A model generated the notes under the pieces. It did no database searches, had not been told where the DNA came from, and saw nothing but the letters and a program-made list of their open reading frames with translations. A program made the position numbers and the translations under genes. DNA of 6,272 bases from Streptococcus sp. A12 (GTDB lineage Bacteria > Bacillota > Bacilli > Lactobacillales > Streptococcaceae), in contig NZ_CAJPOU010000067.1 in assembly GCF_905372335.1 (NCBI RefSeq), positions 1-6,272 of the forward strand, in the 5' to 3' direction. This document shows positions 1-6,025 of the stretch, in pieces; the stretch's first letter is position 1; each line of letters begins with the position of its first letter.

Positions 1-581
1 CGTCCTAAGAGTTGAGATAATTCTTCGCGATTGGGTTTAATCACCGTTGGTTTGAATGATGAGTGAAGAACCGCTTCTAAAGATTTGCCTGATGAATCAA
101 GTACAACCTTACGTCCTGCTTCTTTTGCAATCTCAATTAGGCTCGCATAATAGTCCACTGGTAGACCTGTAGGAAGACTTCCCGAAATAGCAATCACATC
201 CGCTGTCGGCATGAGGAGTTTGAAATGGTGAAGGAATCCCAAAGCTTCCGTCCGGATAATTTCTGGACCCGCTTCTAAGATTTCTGTTTGATTTCCTTCA
301 TGCAAGATGGCGATACAGTTCCGCGTATCTCCAAGGATATCATAGAAGAAGGATTGGACATCTCGTGGAAGATGGGTCTTGATGAATTGACCATTGGTCC
401 CCCCAACAAAACCTGTTGCTCCAACTGTTTCACCGCTCTCAGCTAAGACACGGGTGACATTTAAACCTTTCCCACCAGCCGTCTTAGAAACTTCCGACAC
501 ACGATTCACAGTATCCAACTTTAATTCTTCCAAGGGATAAGAAATATCAATGGAAGGATTCAAGGTGACAGTTAAGATCAT
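1..581 (-). CDS. lacC: Tagatose-6-phosphate kinase LacC (partial, C-terminus beyond the left edge)
   Basis: This PfkB/ribokinase-family sugar kinase is expected to phosphorylate tagatose 6-phosphate to tagatose 1,6-bisphosphate with ATP in the cytoplasm, the second step of the tagatose pathway. I translated 193 codons without a stop from ATG at 581. The protein begins MILTVTLNPSID, typical of the LacC/1-phosphofructokinase group. The PfkB N-terminal glycine motif GGKGLN is at residues 36-41, GSLP at 134-137 and the conserved KPNREEL at 182-188. The family is about 310 residues long, so roughly the last 115, including the GAGD catalytic motif, lie outside the window. The start follows a GAGGTGAGG Shine-Dalgarno (584-592), and only 11 bases separate it from the lacB stop, so it is translated as part of the same operon. 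1-phosphofructokinase (FruK) is the nearest alternative, but adjacency to lacAB makes LacC much more likely. Confidence 0.93.
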   Translation of the reverse strand, partial: MILTVTLNPSIDISYPLEELKLDTVNRVSEVSKTAGGKGLNVTRVLAESGETVGATGFVGGTNGQFIKTHLPRDVQSFFYDILGDTRNCIAILHEGNQTEILEAGPEIIRTEALGFLHHFKLLMPTADVIAISGSLPTGLPVDYYASLIEIAKEAGRKVVLDSSGKSLEAVLHSSFKPTVIKPNREELSQLLG

Positions 582-592
582 ATCCTCACCTC

Positions 593-1108
593 TTAGTCGT
601 GGTATTCACCACGATCCCATTTTTCAAGGAATTCTGTAAAGAAGTCTGCATCCTCTTGGTGATCATTATGGGTTTCCAAATGTTGAATCTTGGCAATCAA
701 TTTCTTGTTTTCTTCACTTGGTTTGTATTCTGCATGAATGAAAGCTTCAATGATATCACACATGAGCAACTCACCAGTTACTTTCCCACCAAAACCAATC
801 ACGTTGGCATTGAGTTCTTCTTTTGCATAAAGAGCAGTTGTCATATCGCGAACCAAGGCAGAACGAATTCCAGGAACCTTGTTAACAGCGTTGTTAATTC
901 CAACACCAGTACCACAGATACATACTCCAAGATCAGCTTGATCACTAGCGACTGCTTCTCCGACTTTTTTCCCAAAAATTGGGTAGTGGGTACGCGCATG
1001 ATCATAGGTTCCGAAGTCAAGGACTTCATAACCTTTTGATTTCAAAAATTCAGAGACAGCCATTTTTTCATTTGTGACAATATGGTCACATCCAATTGCA
1101 ATTTTCAT
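593..1108 (-). CDS. lacB: Galactose-6-phosphate isomerase subunit LacB
   Basis: LacB pairs with LacA to convert galactose 6-phosphate to tagatose 6-phosphate, the first step of the tagatose pathway. It is a RpiB/LacA/LacB-family protein of 171 residues, the usual LacB length. Visible family signatures are GCDH at residues 6-9 and the active-site loop CGTGVGINN, with Cys65 and Thr67 at the position of the RpiB catalytic cysteine and its neighbour; RSALVRD follows. The reading frame is open upstream to an ATG at 1177, but that start would overlap lacA. ATG 1108 is preferred because it begins MKIAIGCDH like the family and has a GGGGAGGAG Shine-Dalgarno 7 bases upstream. The gene lies 16 bases after lacA and 11 before lacC. 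A generic RpiB ribose-5-phosphate isomerase is the main alternative and is unlikely given its partner and position. Confidence 0.96.
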   Translation of the reverse strand: MKIAIGCDHIVTNEKMAVSEFLKSKGYEVLDFGTYDHARTHYPIFGKKVGEAVASDQADLGVCICGTGVGINNAVNKVPGIRSALVRDMTTALYAKEELNANVIGFGGKVTGELLMCDIIEAFIHAEYKPSEENKKLIAKIQHLETHNDHQEDADFFTEFLEKWDRGEYHD

Positions 1109-1115
1109 TCGTTTA

Positions 1116-1124
1116 CTCCTCCCC
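1116..1124 (-). promoter_or_regulatory. Shine-Dalgarno site deciding the lacB start
   Basis: On the minus strand this reads GGGGAGGAG. It directly abuts the lacA TAA stop (1125-1127) and lies 7 bases before ATG 1108. It supports the short 171-residue LacB rather than the 194-residue open frame that starts inside lacA. Confidence 0.85.
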
Positions 1125-1550
1125 TTAGCACATCTTGTTGAGCATATCGACACGGATTTGGTGGCGACCGCCGTCATACTTACCGTTTACAAAACCTTTG
1201 GCGATATTTTTGGCCAATTGGTCACCCACGATTTGAGCACCCATGGTGATCATGCGAGAATTGTTGTGGCCACGAGTCATGTAGGCAGAACGCTCATCTG
1301 AAACTTCTGCCGCAACCATTCCTTTAATTTTAGTAGCGACCATGAATGGGCCAGCTCCATAAGCATCAATAACAATACCAAGATTGTCTTCTGCTTGTTT
1401 GACTTCCTTTGCAACAGCCAATGTCACATCAACAAAGTCTTGCCCTTCTTCTGTCACATCCACCACTTGGAAACCTTCTGCTTCCAAATATTCTTTGACT
1501 ACTTCTTTTAAGCGGATACCTGCTGCATCCGCACCAATAATAACTGACAT
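1125..1550 (-). CDS. lacA: Galactose-6-phosphate isomerase subunit LacA
   Basis: LacA is the second subunit of the heteromeric galactose-6-phosphate isomerase and works with LacB in the cytoplasm. The 141-residue protein matches the family length. It begins MSVIIGADAAG (RpiB fold) and carries GIVIDAYGAGPFMVATKIKG around residues 58-77 and TRGHNNSR at 92-99. At the position where LacB has CGTG, LacA has AYGAG (63-67), so the catalytic cysteine is absent. This is normal for LacA and explains why it needs LacB; the conserved HNN (95-97) is expected to contribute to the shared active site. The start at 1550 has an AAAAGGAG Shine-Dalgarno just upstream. The gene lies 81 bases after lacX, the spacer holding a small hairpin, and 16 bases before lacB. 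Confidence 0.96.
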   Translation of the reverse strand: MSVIIGADAAGIRLKEVVKEYLEAEGFQVVDVTEEGQDFVDVTLAVAKEVKQAEDNLGIVIDAYGAGPFMVATKIKGMVAAEVSDERSAYMTRGHNNSRMITMGAQIVGDQLAKNIAKGFVNGKYDGGRHQIRVDMLNKMC

Positions 1551-1586
1551 ATCATACTCCTTTTATAAAATGTTTTCTGATTAAAC

Positions 1587-1610
1587 ACAGAGCCTTCATT
1601 TGGCTTCTGT
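1587..1610 (-). other. Small hairpin in the lacX-lacA spacer
   Basis: ACAGAGCC (1587-1594) pairs with GGCTTCTGT (1602-1610) as eight base pairs with a single bulged base and a 7-base loop. No U-run follows on the minus strand, so it is not a convincing terminator. It could act in mRNA processing or stability between lacX and lacA. The remainder of the 81-base spacer (1551-1631) holds only the lacA ribosome binding site. Confidence 0.35.
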
Positions 1611-1631
1611 CTGCTACACTGTCATTGTTTC

Positions 1632-2516
1632 CTATAAAATTTCGATTTCAAAACTTAGTTCAGCCGTTTGACCTGCTGGCAAGAGACGAACCTGCTTTTT
1701 ATATTCCAAATAATCACTCTCTTCAAGGGAAGTGGATAAACCAGACCAAGGCTCTAAAGCGATAAATGGCCCTTTATTAGGTGTTGTCCAGATGATCAAG
1801 TTTGAAAAATCCGGAAAATGAAGGCTTACTCCTTTTTCGTGCTTTTTAGAGCGGAGGGTCACCCTTCTTGATTGTAAGCAATCTAAAGTGATGGCATCCT
1901 TTTGGAAGAGATCGTAATCGAGATTTAAGATTTTTTCTTGCTGTAAGAAAGGTGTCCGGTCAAAGACGTTTAGCAAGCCTGTCTCTGGATAGGATTTTGG
2001 AATGCTACAGGTCTCTTCTTGTTCGAACTCCAGGTAGTAATCTTCAAACCCTTCATCTGCCATTAACGGACAATTAAATCCTGGATGGCCACCAACGAAA
2101 AAGGGCATGACTCCTTCCTCACCAAGATGGTAAACCCGATAGGTTACTTGAATCATCTTACCAAGTAATTGATAGGAAATTTCTAATCTGAAACGATAGG
2201 GATATTGCTGATACATTTCTTCCGTATCTTCTATCCCAAAAGTCACCTGATTTTCTGTTTGCTCTACCAGCTCAAAGTTTTTCTTGCGAACCAGCCCATG
2301 GCGAGGGATCTTCCCAACACCTTGAGGGCGATACATGGTTGTATCATTTCGAACCGAACCACAGATAGGAAAGAGAACCGGGGCTTGGCCACTCCAATAC
2401 TGAGCATCACCCTGCCAAAGATATTCGATACCTTCCTGATCCTTGATAGAGGCCAGCTCACCACCTAACTCCTTGAAACAAACTTCCAGATCATTATTTT
2501 TTAAAGCTATCCTCAT
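1632..2516 (-). CDS. lacX: Aldose 1-epimerase (mutarotase) family protein, LacX-like
   Basis: This 294-residue protein belongs to the aldose 1-epimerase (GalM-like) superfamily, which interconverts alpha and beta anomers of hexoses or hexose phosphates. It most resembles the LacX branch found with lactococcal and streptococcal lac operons. Visible motifs are PVLFPICGSVRN (46-57), PRHGLVR with His73 (71-77), GGHPGFNCPL with His144 (142-151) and ALEPWSGLS with Glu255 (253-261). The two histidines and the glutamate fit the family's substrate-binding and catalytic residues. No signal peptide is seen, so it should be cytoplasmic. ATG 2516 has an AAGGAG Shine-Dalgarno 6 bases upstream. The gene sits between the PTS and lacAB, suggesting it acts on galactose or galactose 6-phosphate, but the true substrate cannot be read from the sequence. 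The gene symbol is by resemblance and position. Confidence 0.85.
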   Translation of the reverse strand: MRIALKNNDLEVCFKELGGELASIKDQEGIEYLWQGDAQYWSGQAPVLFPICGSVRNDTTMYRPQGVGKIPRHGLVRKKNFELVEQTENQVTFGIEDTEEMYQQYPYRFRLEISYQLLGKMIQVTYRVYHLGEEGVMPFFVGGHPGFNCPLMADEGFEDYYLEFEQEETCSIPKSYPETGLLNVFDRTPFLQQEKILNLDYDLFQKDAITLDCLQSRRVTLRSKKHEKGVSLHFPDFSNLIIWTTPNKGPFIALEPWSGLSTSLEESDYLEYKKQVRLLPAGQTAELSFEIEIL

Positions 2517-2545
2517 ATTTCACTCCTTAGCATGTTATTTTAGAG

Positions 2546-2595
2546 AAAAAACTAGGCTACCTCCCTCCATATCTGGAAATTGATACCCTAGTTTT
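2546..2595 (-). terminator. Terminator-like hairpin between gatC and lacX
   Basis: Perfect 9-base arms AAAACTAGG (2548-2556) and CCTAGTTTT (2587-2595) enclose a 30-base loop that contains a smaller TCCA/TGGA hairpin. Read on the minus strand, the stem runs into six U residues (2551-2546), the layout of an intrinsic terminator. It lies 25 bases after the gatC stop and about 30 bases before the lacX start. Because lacX-lacA-lacB-lacC continue in the same direction with no clear new promoter, it is more likely a partial terminator or attenuator that reduces downstream transcription than a complete stop. The long loop and AU-rich stem make its strength uncertain. Confidence 0.55.
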
Positions 2596-2620
2596 ATCAA
2601 GTTACATAGTTAGGAGCGGA

Positions 2621-4096
2621 TTATTTTGCATTTGCTGTGTATTCTTCGTTACGTTTGATCATTTGTTTTCTGTACCATGCAAAGATTCCAACGTAGAATG
2701 CTAAGAAGGCAACAACACCAACAATAGCTTTGATGTCTCCTGTAGTTGCGTTACCAATAGTCCAACCAAGAAGTTTTTCAACTGGTCCCTCAAGAGTTGA
2801 GTGAGTGATCAATTGAGCTTTATCAACTCCTTCTGGGAAGGCATTTACACTTTTCGCCAATTCAGTAGCAAATGGTGCGATAAGAGTACCTGAAAGAAGG
2901 AAGAGTGGCAACAAGAGTGTTCCAAATACGATCATACGGATCAATTTACCACGTGTAACAACCAACAAGGCTGGAGTCACACCCATAGCGATGATCCCTG
3001 CAAGTGGCAAGATACCATTTCCGACTTTAGAAAGAAGTACTGCTTCGATCAACATGATTGGTGCAAGTACGTTGGCACAAGCCCAGATTTCTGCACGACC
3101 AGCGATAAATGGCCAGTCCAAACCGATATTGAATTTACGTCCTTGAAGACGTTTAGTAGCAACGTTTGTAATACCTTGTGACAATGGTTCTACCGCTGCG
3201 ATGAACCAAGAACCAATCAATGAGAACAATTCCAAGCAGACACCGGCAGTCAAACCAAGGCTCAACCAACCTTTAATAACCAATTCCCAAGTTTTAGCAT
3301 CAGCTACATTAGGATCCGGATGTGGAGTTCCCATCAAACCAATAATGATACCGAGAAGGAAACCGATAAAGAATTTAGACCCCCAGAAACCGATCTTCTT
3401 GTTCAATTTAGCTGCGTCGAAGTCGTATTTATCAAGACCTGGGAAGAATTTGTCAAAGATTTTATCCAAGACCATGATGATTGGGTTCATCATATAGTTC
3501 ATGTGAGTTGATGTCATTGGTGAAGAGCTAGGTGCATTCAACAAGTCATCAAATGTTGGTTTCATCAAGTCTGAGTTGATGATCTTCATAATCCCTACTA
3601 GGACTACTGCTAGAGTGGCAACGAAGAGAGAAACTCCTGCACTAACTCCATTTTTATCAGCATACCATTTAATCAAAAGACCTGTGATAGACAAGTGCCA
3701 GATATCAAAGATGTCAACATCAAGTGTGTCTGTTTTCTTCATTGCAAGCATGACAACGTTGACAACCAACATAACTAGCAAGAAGTAAAGTGTCCAGGCA
3801 GACCCCCAAGTAATGGTCGCAAGAGGCGCCCAACCAACGTCTGTGATATTCAATTGAATACCAGTGTTCTCAACGAATTTTGCAAGAGACGCTGAGAAAG
3901 CGCCATTCAACATACCGATGATCGCACCGATACCAGTAAGAGCGATGGCAAGTTTAATACCACCTTCAAGCGCTTTGGAGAATTTCACTCCAAACAAAAG
4001 TGCCAATAGAGTTAGGACGATCAACATGATGATCGGTGCCCCCATATCTAGAATAGGTTTGAAAAACTTATTGGCAAAATCGATAATGCCATTCAT
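2621..4096 (-). CDS. gatC: PTS galactitol-family EIIC permease (GatC-like, probable galactose transporter)
   Basis: This 491-residue polytopic membrane protein is the sugar channel of a phosphotransferase system. The sequence is strongly hydrophobic, with about ten or more membrane segments, for example around residues 20-37, 48-68, 100-118, 152-172, 242-257, 277-302, 340-357, 362-380, 386-410 and 455-474. The conserved-looking loop GLMGTPHPDP (253-262) and the stretch around GLDWPFIAGRAEIWACANV (325-343) are typical of the EIIC-Gat family. The charged C-terminus, rich in Lys and Arg, is expected in the cytoplasm. The start at 4096 follows a GGGAGG Shine-Dalgarno with a 7-base gap. It is 96 bases downstream of gatB. 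The family is named for galactitol in enteric bacteria, but here lacABC follows and no galactitol-phosphate dehydrogenase is seen, so galactose is the inferred substrate. Confidence 0.9.
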   Translation of the reverse strand: MNGIIDFANKFFKPILDMGAPIIMLIVLTLLALLFGVKFSKALEGGIKLAIALTGIGAIIGMLNGAFSASLAKFVENTGIQLNITDVGWAPLATITWGSAWTLYFLLVMLVVNVVMLAMKKTDTLDVDIFDIWHLSITGLLIKWYADKNGVSAGVSLFVATLAVVLVGIMKIINSDLMKPTFDDLLNAPSSSPMTSTHMNYMMNPIIMVLDKIFDKFFPGLDKYDFDAAKLNKKIGFWGSKFFIGFLLGIIIGLMGTPHPDPNVADAKTWELVIKGWLSLGLTAGVCLELFSLIGSWFIAAVEPLSQGITNVATKRLQGRKFNIGLDWPFIAGRAEIWACANVLAPIMLIEAVLLSKVGNGILPLAGIIAMGVTPALLVVTRGKLIRMIVFGTLLLPLFLLSGTLIAPFATELAKSVNAFPEGVDKAQLITHSTLEGPVEKLLGWTIGNATTGDIKAIVGVVAFLAFYVGIFAWYRKQMIKRNEEYTANAK

Positions 4097-4192
4097 AATA
4101 AATCCTCCCGATTTATATTTTTATATTTTACAAAATTAAGAATGTCAGCAGTTCCAGGCATAAGAATCGCTCACAAAATACAGATGAAGAAA

Positions 4193-4498
4193 TTAGCTTA
4201 AGCCGTGTTCTTTGATGGCTGCTTCGATATTGTCATATACCGGAGCACTCATAGCTGGAATACGGAACAAGATTGGACCAGCTTCAACTACTGGAATACC
4301 AGGATCAAAGCCTAAATCTGTTGCAGCGATTGGTGTAAAGATATCATAGCCTTTAATCAAGTCTTCATTCACATCTTTTACCATTACCGCATCACATTGT
4401 ACATCATATCCACGGTTTGAAAGCTCTTCTTCAAGAGCACTTTTAATTTGGTGGCTTGAGTTAACCCCTGCACCACAGGCAGCTAAAATTTTAATCAT
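4193..4498 (-). CDS. gatB: PTS galactitol-family EIIB component (GatB-like)
   Basis: EIIB is the small cytoplasmic phosphocarrier that takes phosphate from EIIA and passes it to the sugar bound in EIIC. The 101-residue protein begins MIKILAACGAGVNSS, with the phosphorylatable cysteine at residue 8 in the P-loop-like signature of the galactitol/lactose-type EIIB fold. The frame is open to an ATG at 4513, but ATG 4498 is preferred because a GGAGG Shine-Dalgarno (4507-4511) lies 8 bases before it. The upstream ATG overlaps this site and has no ribosome binding site of its own. The length agrees with stand-alone GatB proteins of roughly 95-105 residues. It sits 39 bases after gatA and 96 before gatC. 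The substrate is inferred from the neighbours only. Confidence 0.92.
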   Translation of the reverse strand: MIKILAACGAGVNSSHQIKSALEEELSNRGYDVQCDAVMVKDVNEDLIKGYDIFTPIAATDLGFDPGIPVVEAGPILFRIPAMSAPVYDNIEAAIKEHGLS

Positions 4499-4506
4499 TT
4501 GAATGA

Positions 4507-4511
4507 CCTCC
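4507..4511 (-). promoter_or_regulatory. Shine-Dalgarno site deciding the gatB start
   Basis: GGAGG on the minus strand lies 8 bases before ATG 4498. The alternative ATG (4513-4511) shares a base with this site, so it is unlikely to be used. This selects the 101-residue EIIB over the 106-residue version. Confidence 0.8.
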
Positions 4512-4537
4512 ATTATAAATATATTTATTTGTTACTA

Positions 4538-5014
4538 TTAAGCAATCGCTTCTGTAATATAGCGATATAAGTCTTCTTCAGTTTCCAATTTCGACATGTT
4601 TTCAAGATTTCCATTTGTCGTAAAGAAATCCATCAAATGCGCCAAAATGTTTGTTTGGCTGGAACTAGAATTGTTAATGATAAAGAATAAAAGAGAAACT
4701 TCTACTTCTTTATCAGGTGCGATCATATTGTGGAAGGTTACCGGATTTTTCAATCGAACAACTACAATATTCTCTGTTAGGTTATGGATGATATCCGTAT
4801 GAGGAATCGCTACATTCGGGAGATCCTTTCCTAGAAATTCCATATCCAAACCAGTAGGGAACGATTTCTCTCTTTCTTTTAATGCAGCCCGATAAGAATC
4901 TGTCACAATCTGACGTTCTTCCAATAAAGTTGCAACCTGGTCAAACAATTCTTCTTGATTCGCAACATCTAGGCAAAAGACTAATTCCCGATTAAACAGT
5001 TGATTTAATCCCAT
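4538..5014 (-). CDS. gatA: PTS EIIA component of the fructose/mannitol type (GatA-like)
   Basis: EIIA accepts phosphate from HPr and hands it to EIIB. The 158-residue protein fits a single EIIA domain of the fructose-mannitol (PTS EIIA type-2) family, which includes GatA. The active-site histidine is His72 in NVAIPHTDII (67-76), the hallmark of this domain; the upstream SFPTGLDM (51-58) is the usual preceding loop. No membrane segment or fused domain is present, so it should be a soluble cytoplasmic protein. ATG 5014 follows the purine-rich AAGGGGTG Shine-Dalgarno. It is the first gene of the operon, with a predicted leader of about 36 bases from the promoter at 5058-5086, and gatB follows after 39 bases. 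A regulatory EIIA-like role is possible for this family but is less likely given the complete EIIB and EIIC set. Confidence 0.91.
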   Translation of the reverse strand: MGLNQLFNRELVFCLDVANQEELFDQVATLLEERQIVTDSYRAALKEREKSFPTGLDMEFLGKDLPNVAIPHTDIIHNLTENIVVVRLKNPVTFHNMIAPDKEVEVSLLFFIINNSSSSQTNILAHLMDFFTTNGNLENMSKLETEEDLYRYITEAIA

Positions 5015-5057
5015 CTTTTCACCCCTTCCACTTTTACCTTTTTTTATTTACACGATA

Positions 5058-5086
5058 AGTATATCACTATATGAATGCGCTGTCAA
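5058..5086 (-). promoter_or_regulatory. Promoter of the gatABC-lacXABC operon
   Basis: On the minus strand a perfect -35 TTGACA (5086-5081) is followed after exactly 17 bases by -10 TATACT (5063-5058), a near-consensus sigma-A promoter. Transcription should start near 5051, giving a leader of about 36 bases before gatA. The promoter lies downstream of the lacR terminator, so the operon is transcribed independently of lacR. It is overlapped by a cre site and flanked upstream by a palindrome and T-rich candidate LacR operator. Confidence 0.9.
5072..5086 (-). promoter_or_regulatory. Catabolite-responsive element (cre, CcpA site) over the operon promoter
   Basis: The minus-strand TTGACAGCGCATTCA fits the cre consensus WTGNAANCGNWWNCA with a single mismatch. 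It covers the -35 hexamer and part of the spacer, where bound CcpA would block RNA polymerase. This predicts glucose repression of the whole PTS/tagatose operon. The overlap is directly visible; binding is inferred. Confidence 0.75.
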
Positions 5087-5120
5087 TTACAATATGTAAT
5101 TTTTTGTTCTTTTTTGTTTA
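5086..5120. promoter_or_regulatory. Candidate LacR operator upstream of the operon promoter
   Basis: A 15-base palindrome ATTACAATATGTAAT (5086-5100), with 6-base arms and a 3-base centre, abuts the -35 hexamer. Adjacent to it is a T-rich tract containing TTTTTGTTCTTTTTTG (5101-5116). The tract shares TTTTTGTTC with 6102-6110 and resembles 6070-6088, both upstream of lacR. A sequence present near both promoters is what is expected of a site for the local DeoR-type repressor LacR, but the exact operator boundaries are inferred. Confidence 0.5.
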
Positions 5121-5164
5121 TTTTTTATAGATTTATTTATAACCCCTCCCCTATTAAAGGATAT

Positions 5165-5200
5165 AAAAAAGACCAGAATCCGCTTGAATCCTGGTCTTTT
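5165..5200 (-). terminator. Intrinsic terminator after lacR
   Basis: On the minus strand an 11-pair stem built from GACCAGGATTC and GGATTCTGGTC (two G-U pairs), extended by four A-U pairs, closes on an AAGC tetraloop and runs into six U residues (5170-5165). It begins about 20 bases after the lacR stop. This should end the lacR transcript before the gatA promoter, making lacR a separate unit. On the plus strand only four T residues follow, so activity in that direction is doubtful. Confidence 0.92.
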
Positions 5201-5220
5201 AGCTGTTTCTTTTCTAATTT

Positions 5221-5967
5221 TTACAAAATTTTTGTATAAGAATTGTATTTTTCTCGTACTTTTTTAGAGATAGAATGATCGGTAATCACCGCATCTAAAT
5301 CATCTAGACGGTAAAAAGCATAGAAAGAATAGCTATCAAACTTACTGTTATCTGCTACTACATACTTTTCAATGGCATTGTTAAGAATAATTTTATTGCC
5401 GTTTCCTTCTTCTTCGTTTGCAGTCATTGCTGTATGACCATCAATTCCATTTACCCCGATAAAGGCTTTCGAAACCTTAATTTCCTTTAAGAGCTTATTT
5501 GCAAACTGTCCTACAAAGGTCTGTGTCTTGACCCTATATCGACCTCCCACTAGGATAATGTCATAATTGGGTTGGTCTTTTAATTTTTCAAAAATAGGTA
5601 AGGAATTGGTCACAATACTGACATGTTTCCCTTCAAGATAATCGCCAATAAAATCTGTAGTGGTCCCTGCTCCAATAAAAATTGTATCGCCTTCATCGAT
5701 CAAAGCCGCACATTTTTGAGCAATTTCCCTTTTCTCTTCCACGTTCAACATGTTCTTTTCTGTATGGGAAACTTCTGTCAGACTATCCTTGATTTTTCGA
5801 TGGGCCCCTCCATGAACACGAACCAACAATCCTTGTTCCTCTAAATCCATCAAATCACGTCGAATAGTCATATCGGTTACACCCAAGAAATCGCTTAGAT
5901 CCTTAACAGAGACTACTTCGTTTTTGTCCAACTCTTGTAAGATTGCTACATGTCTACTCTCTTTCAT
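5221..5967 (-). CDS. lacR: DeoR-family lactose/galactose operon repressor LacR
   Basis: LacR is a DeoR-family transcription regulator expected to repress the adjacent PTS/tagatose genes until tagatose 6-phosphate (or a related sugar phosphate) binds. The 248-residue protein has an N-terminal winged helix-turn-helix at about 5-57, with VSVKDLSDFLGVTDMTIRRD (19-38) and the wing GLLVRVHGGA (46-55). A DeoR C-terminal sugar-phosphate sensor follows, with IGAGTTT (98-104), VTNSLP (119-124) and GVNGID (171-176). Lys71, Lys79, Asp206 and Lys209 correspond in spacing to residues I recall as needed for tagatose-6-phosphate response in lactococcal LacR. ATG 5967 has AGGA six bases upstream. It has its own promoter (5998-6025) and terminator (5165-5200). 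Another sugar-phosphate DeoR regulator, such as GatR or FruR, is possible from domain content alone; the neighbours favour LacR. Confidence 0.92.
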   Translation of the reverse strand: MKESRHVAILQELDKNEVVSVKDLSDFLGVTDMTIRRDLMDLEEQGLLVRVHGGAHRKIKDSLTEVSHTEKNMLNVEEKREIAQKCAALIDEGDTIFIGAGTTTDFIGDYLEGKHVSIVTNSLPIFEKLKDQPNYDIILVGGRYRVKTQTFVGQFANKLLKEIKVSKAFIGVNGIDGHTAMTANEEEGNGNKIILNNAIEKYVVADNSKFDSYSFYAFYRLDDLDAVITDHSISKKVREKYNSYTKIL

Positions 5968-5997
5968 ATGACGTCCTACTTTCCTATTTCTGCTTTT

Positions 5998-6025
5998 ATT
6001 ATACTATAATAGTGATCATTTTCAA
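5998..6025 (-). promoter_or_regulatory. Promoter of lacR
   Basis: On the minus strand -35 TTGAAA (6025-6020) and a perfect -10 TATAAT (6003-5998) are 16 bases apart. Transcription would start near 5991, about 24 bases before the lacR ATG. A TGATCA palindrome (6013-6018) lies inside the spacer, a position suited to autorepression. Confidence 0.75.

Noticed and set aside
599..1039. Plus-strand open frame of 146 codons opposite lacB.
   Set aside because: It is antisense to a clear LacB gene and its translation shows no recognisable domain or plausible composition. The same applies to the other plus-strand frames opposite lacA, lacX, gatC, gatA and lacR.
1109..1177. N-terminal extension of LacB by 23 residues to an upstream ATG.
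   Set aside because: It would overlap the end of lacA, adds residues not expected in LacB proteins, and ignores the strong Shine-Dalgarno directly before ATG 1108.
2557..2586. Purine run GGAGGGAGG in the gatC-lacX hairpin loop as a ribosome binding site or riboswitch/T-box element.
   Set aside because: No start codon at suitable spacing opens a credible frame, and the conserved T-box AGGGTGGTACCGCG-type sequence is absent.
4097..4192. Possible cre-like TGTGAGCGATTC and short inverted repeats in the gatB-gatC spacer.
   Set aside because: The cre resemblance misses several conserved positions and the inverted repeats are short and imperfect. Apart from the gatC ribosome binding site I see nothing firm there.
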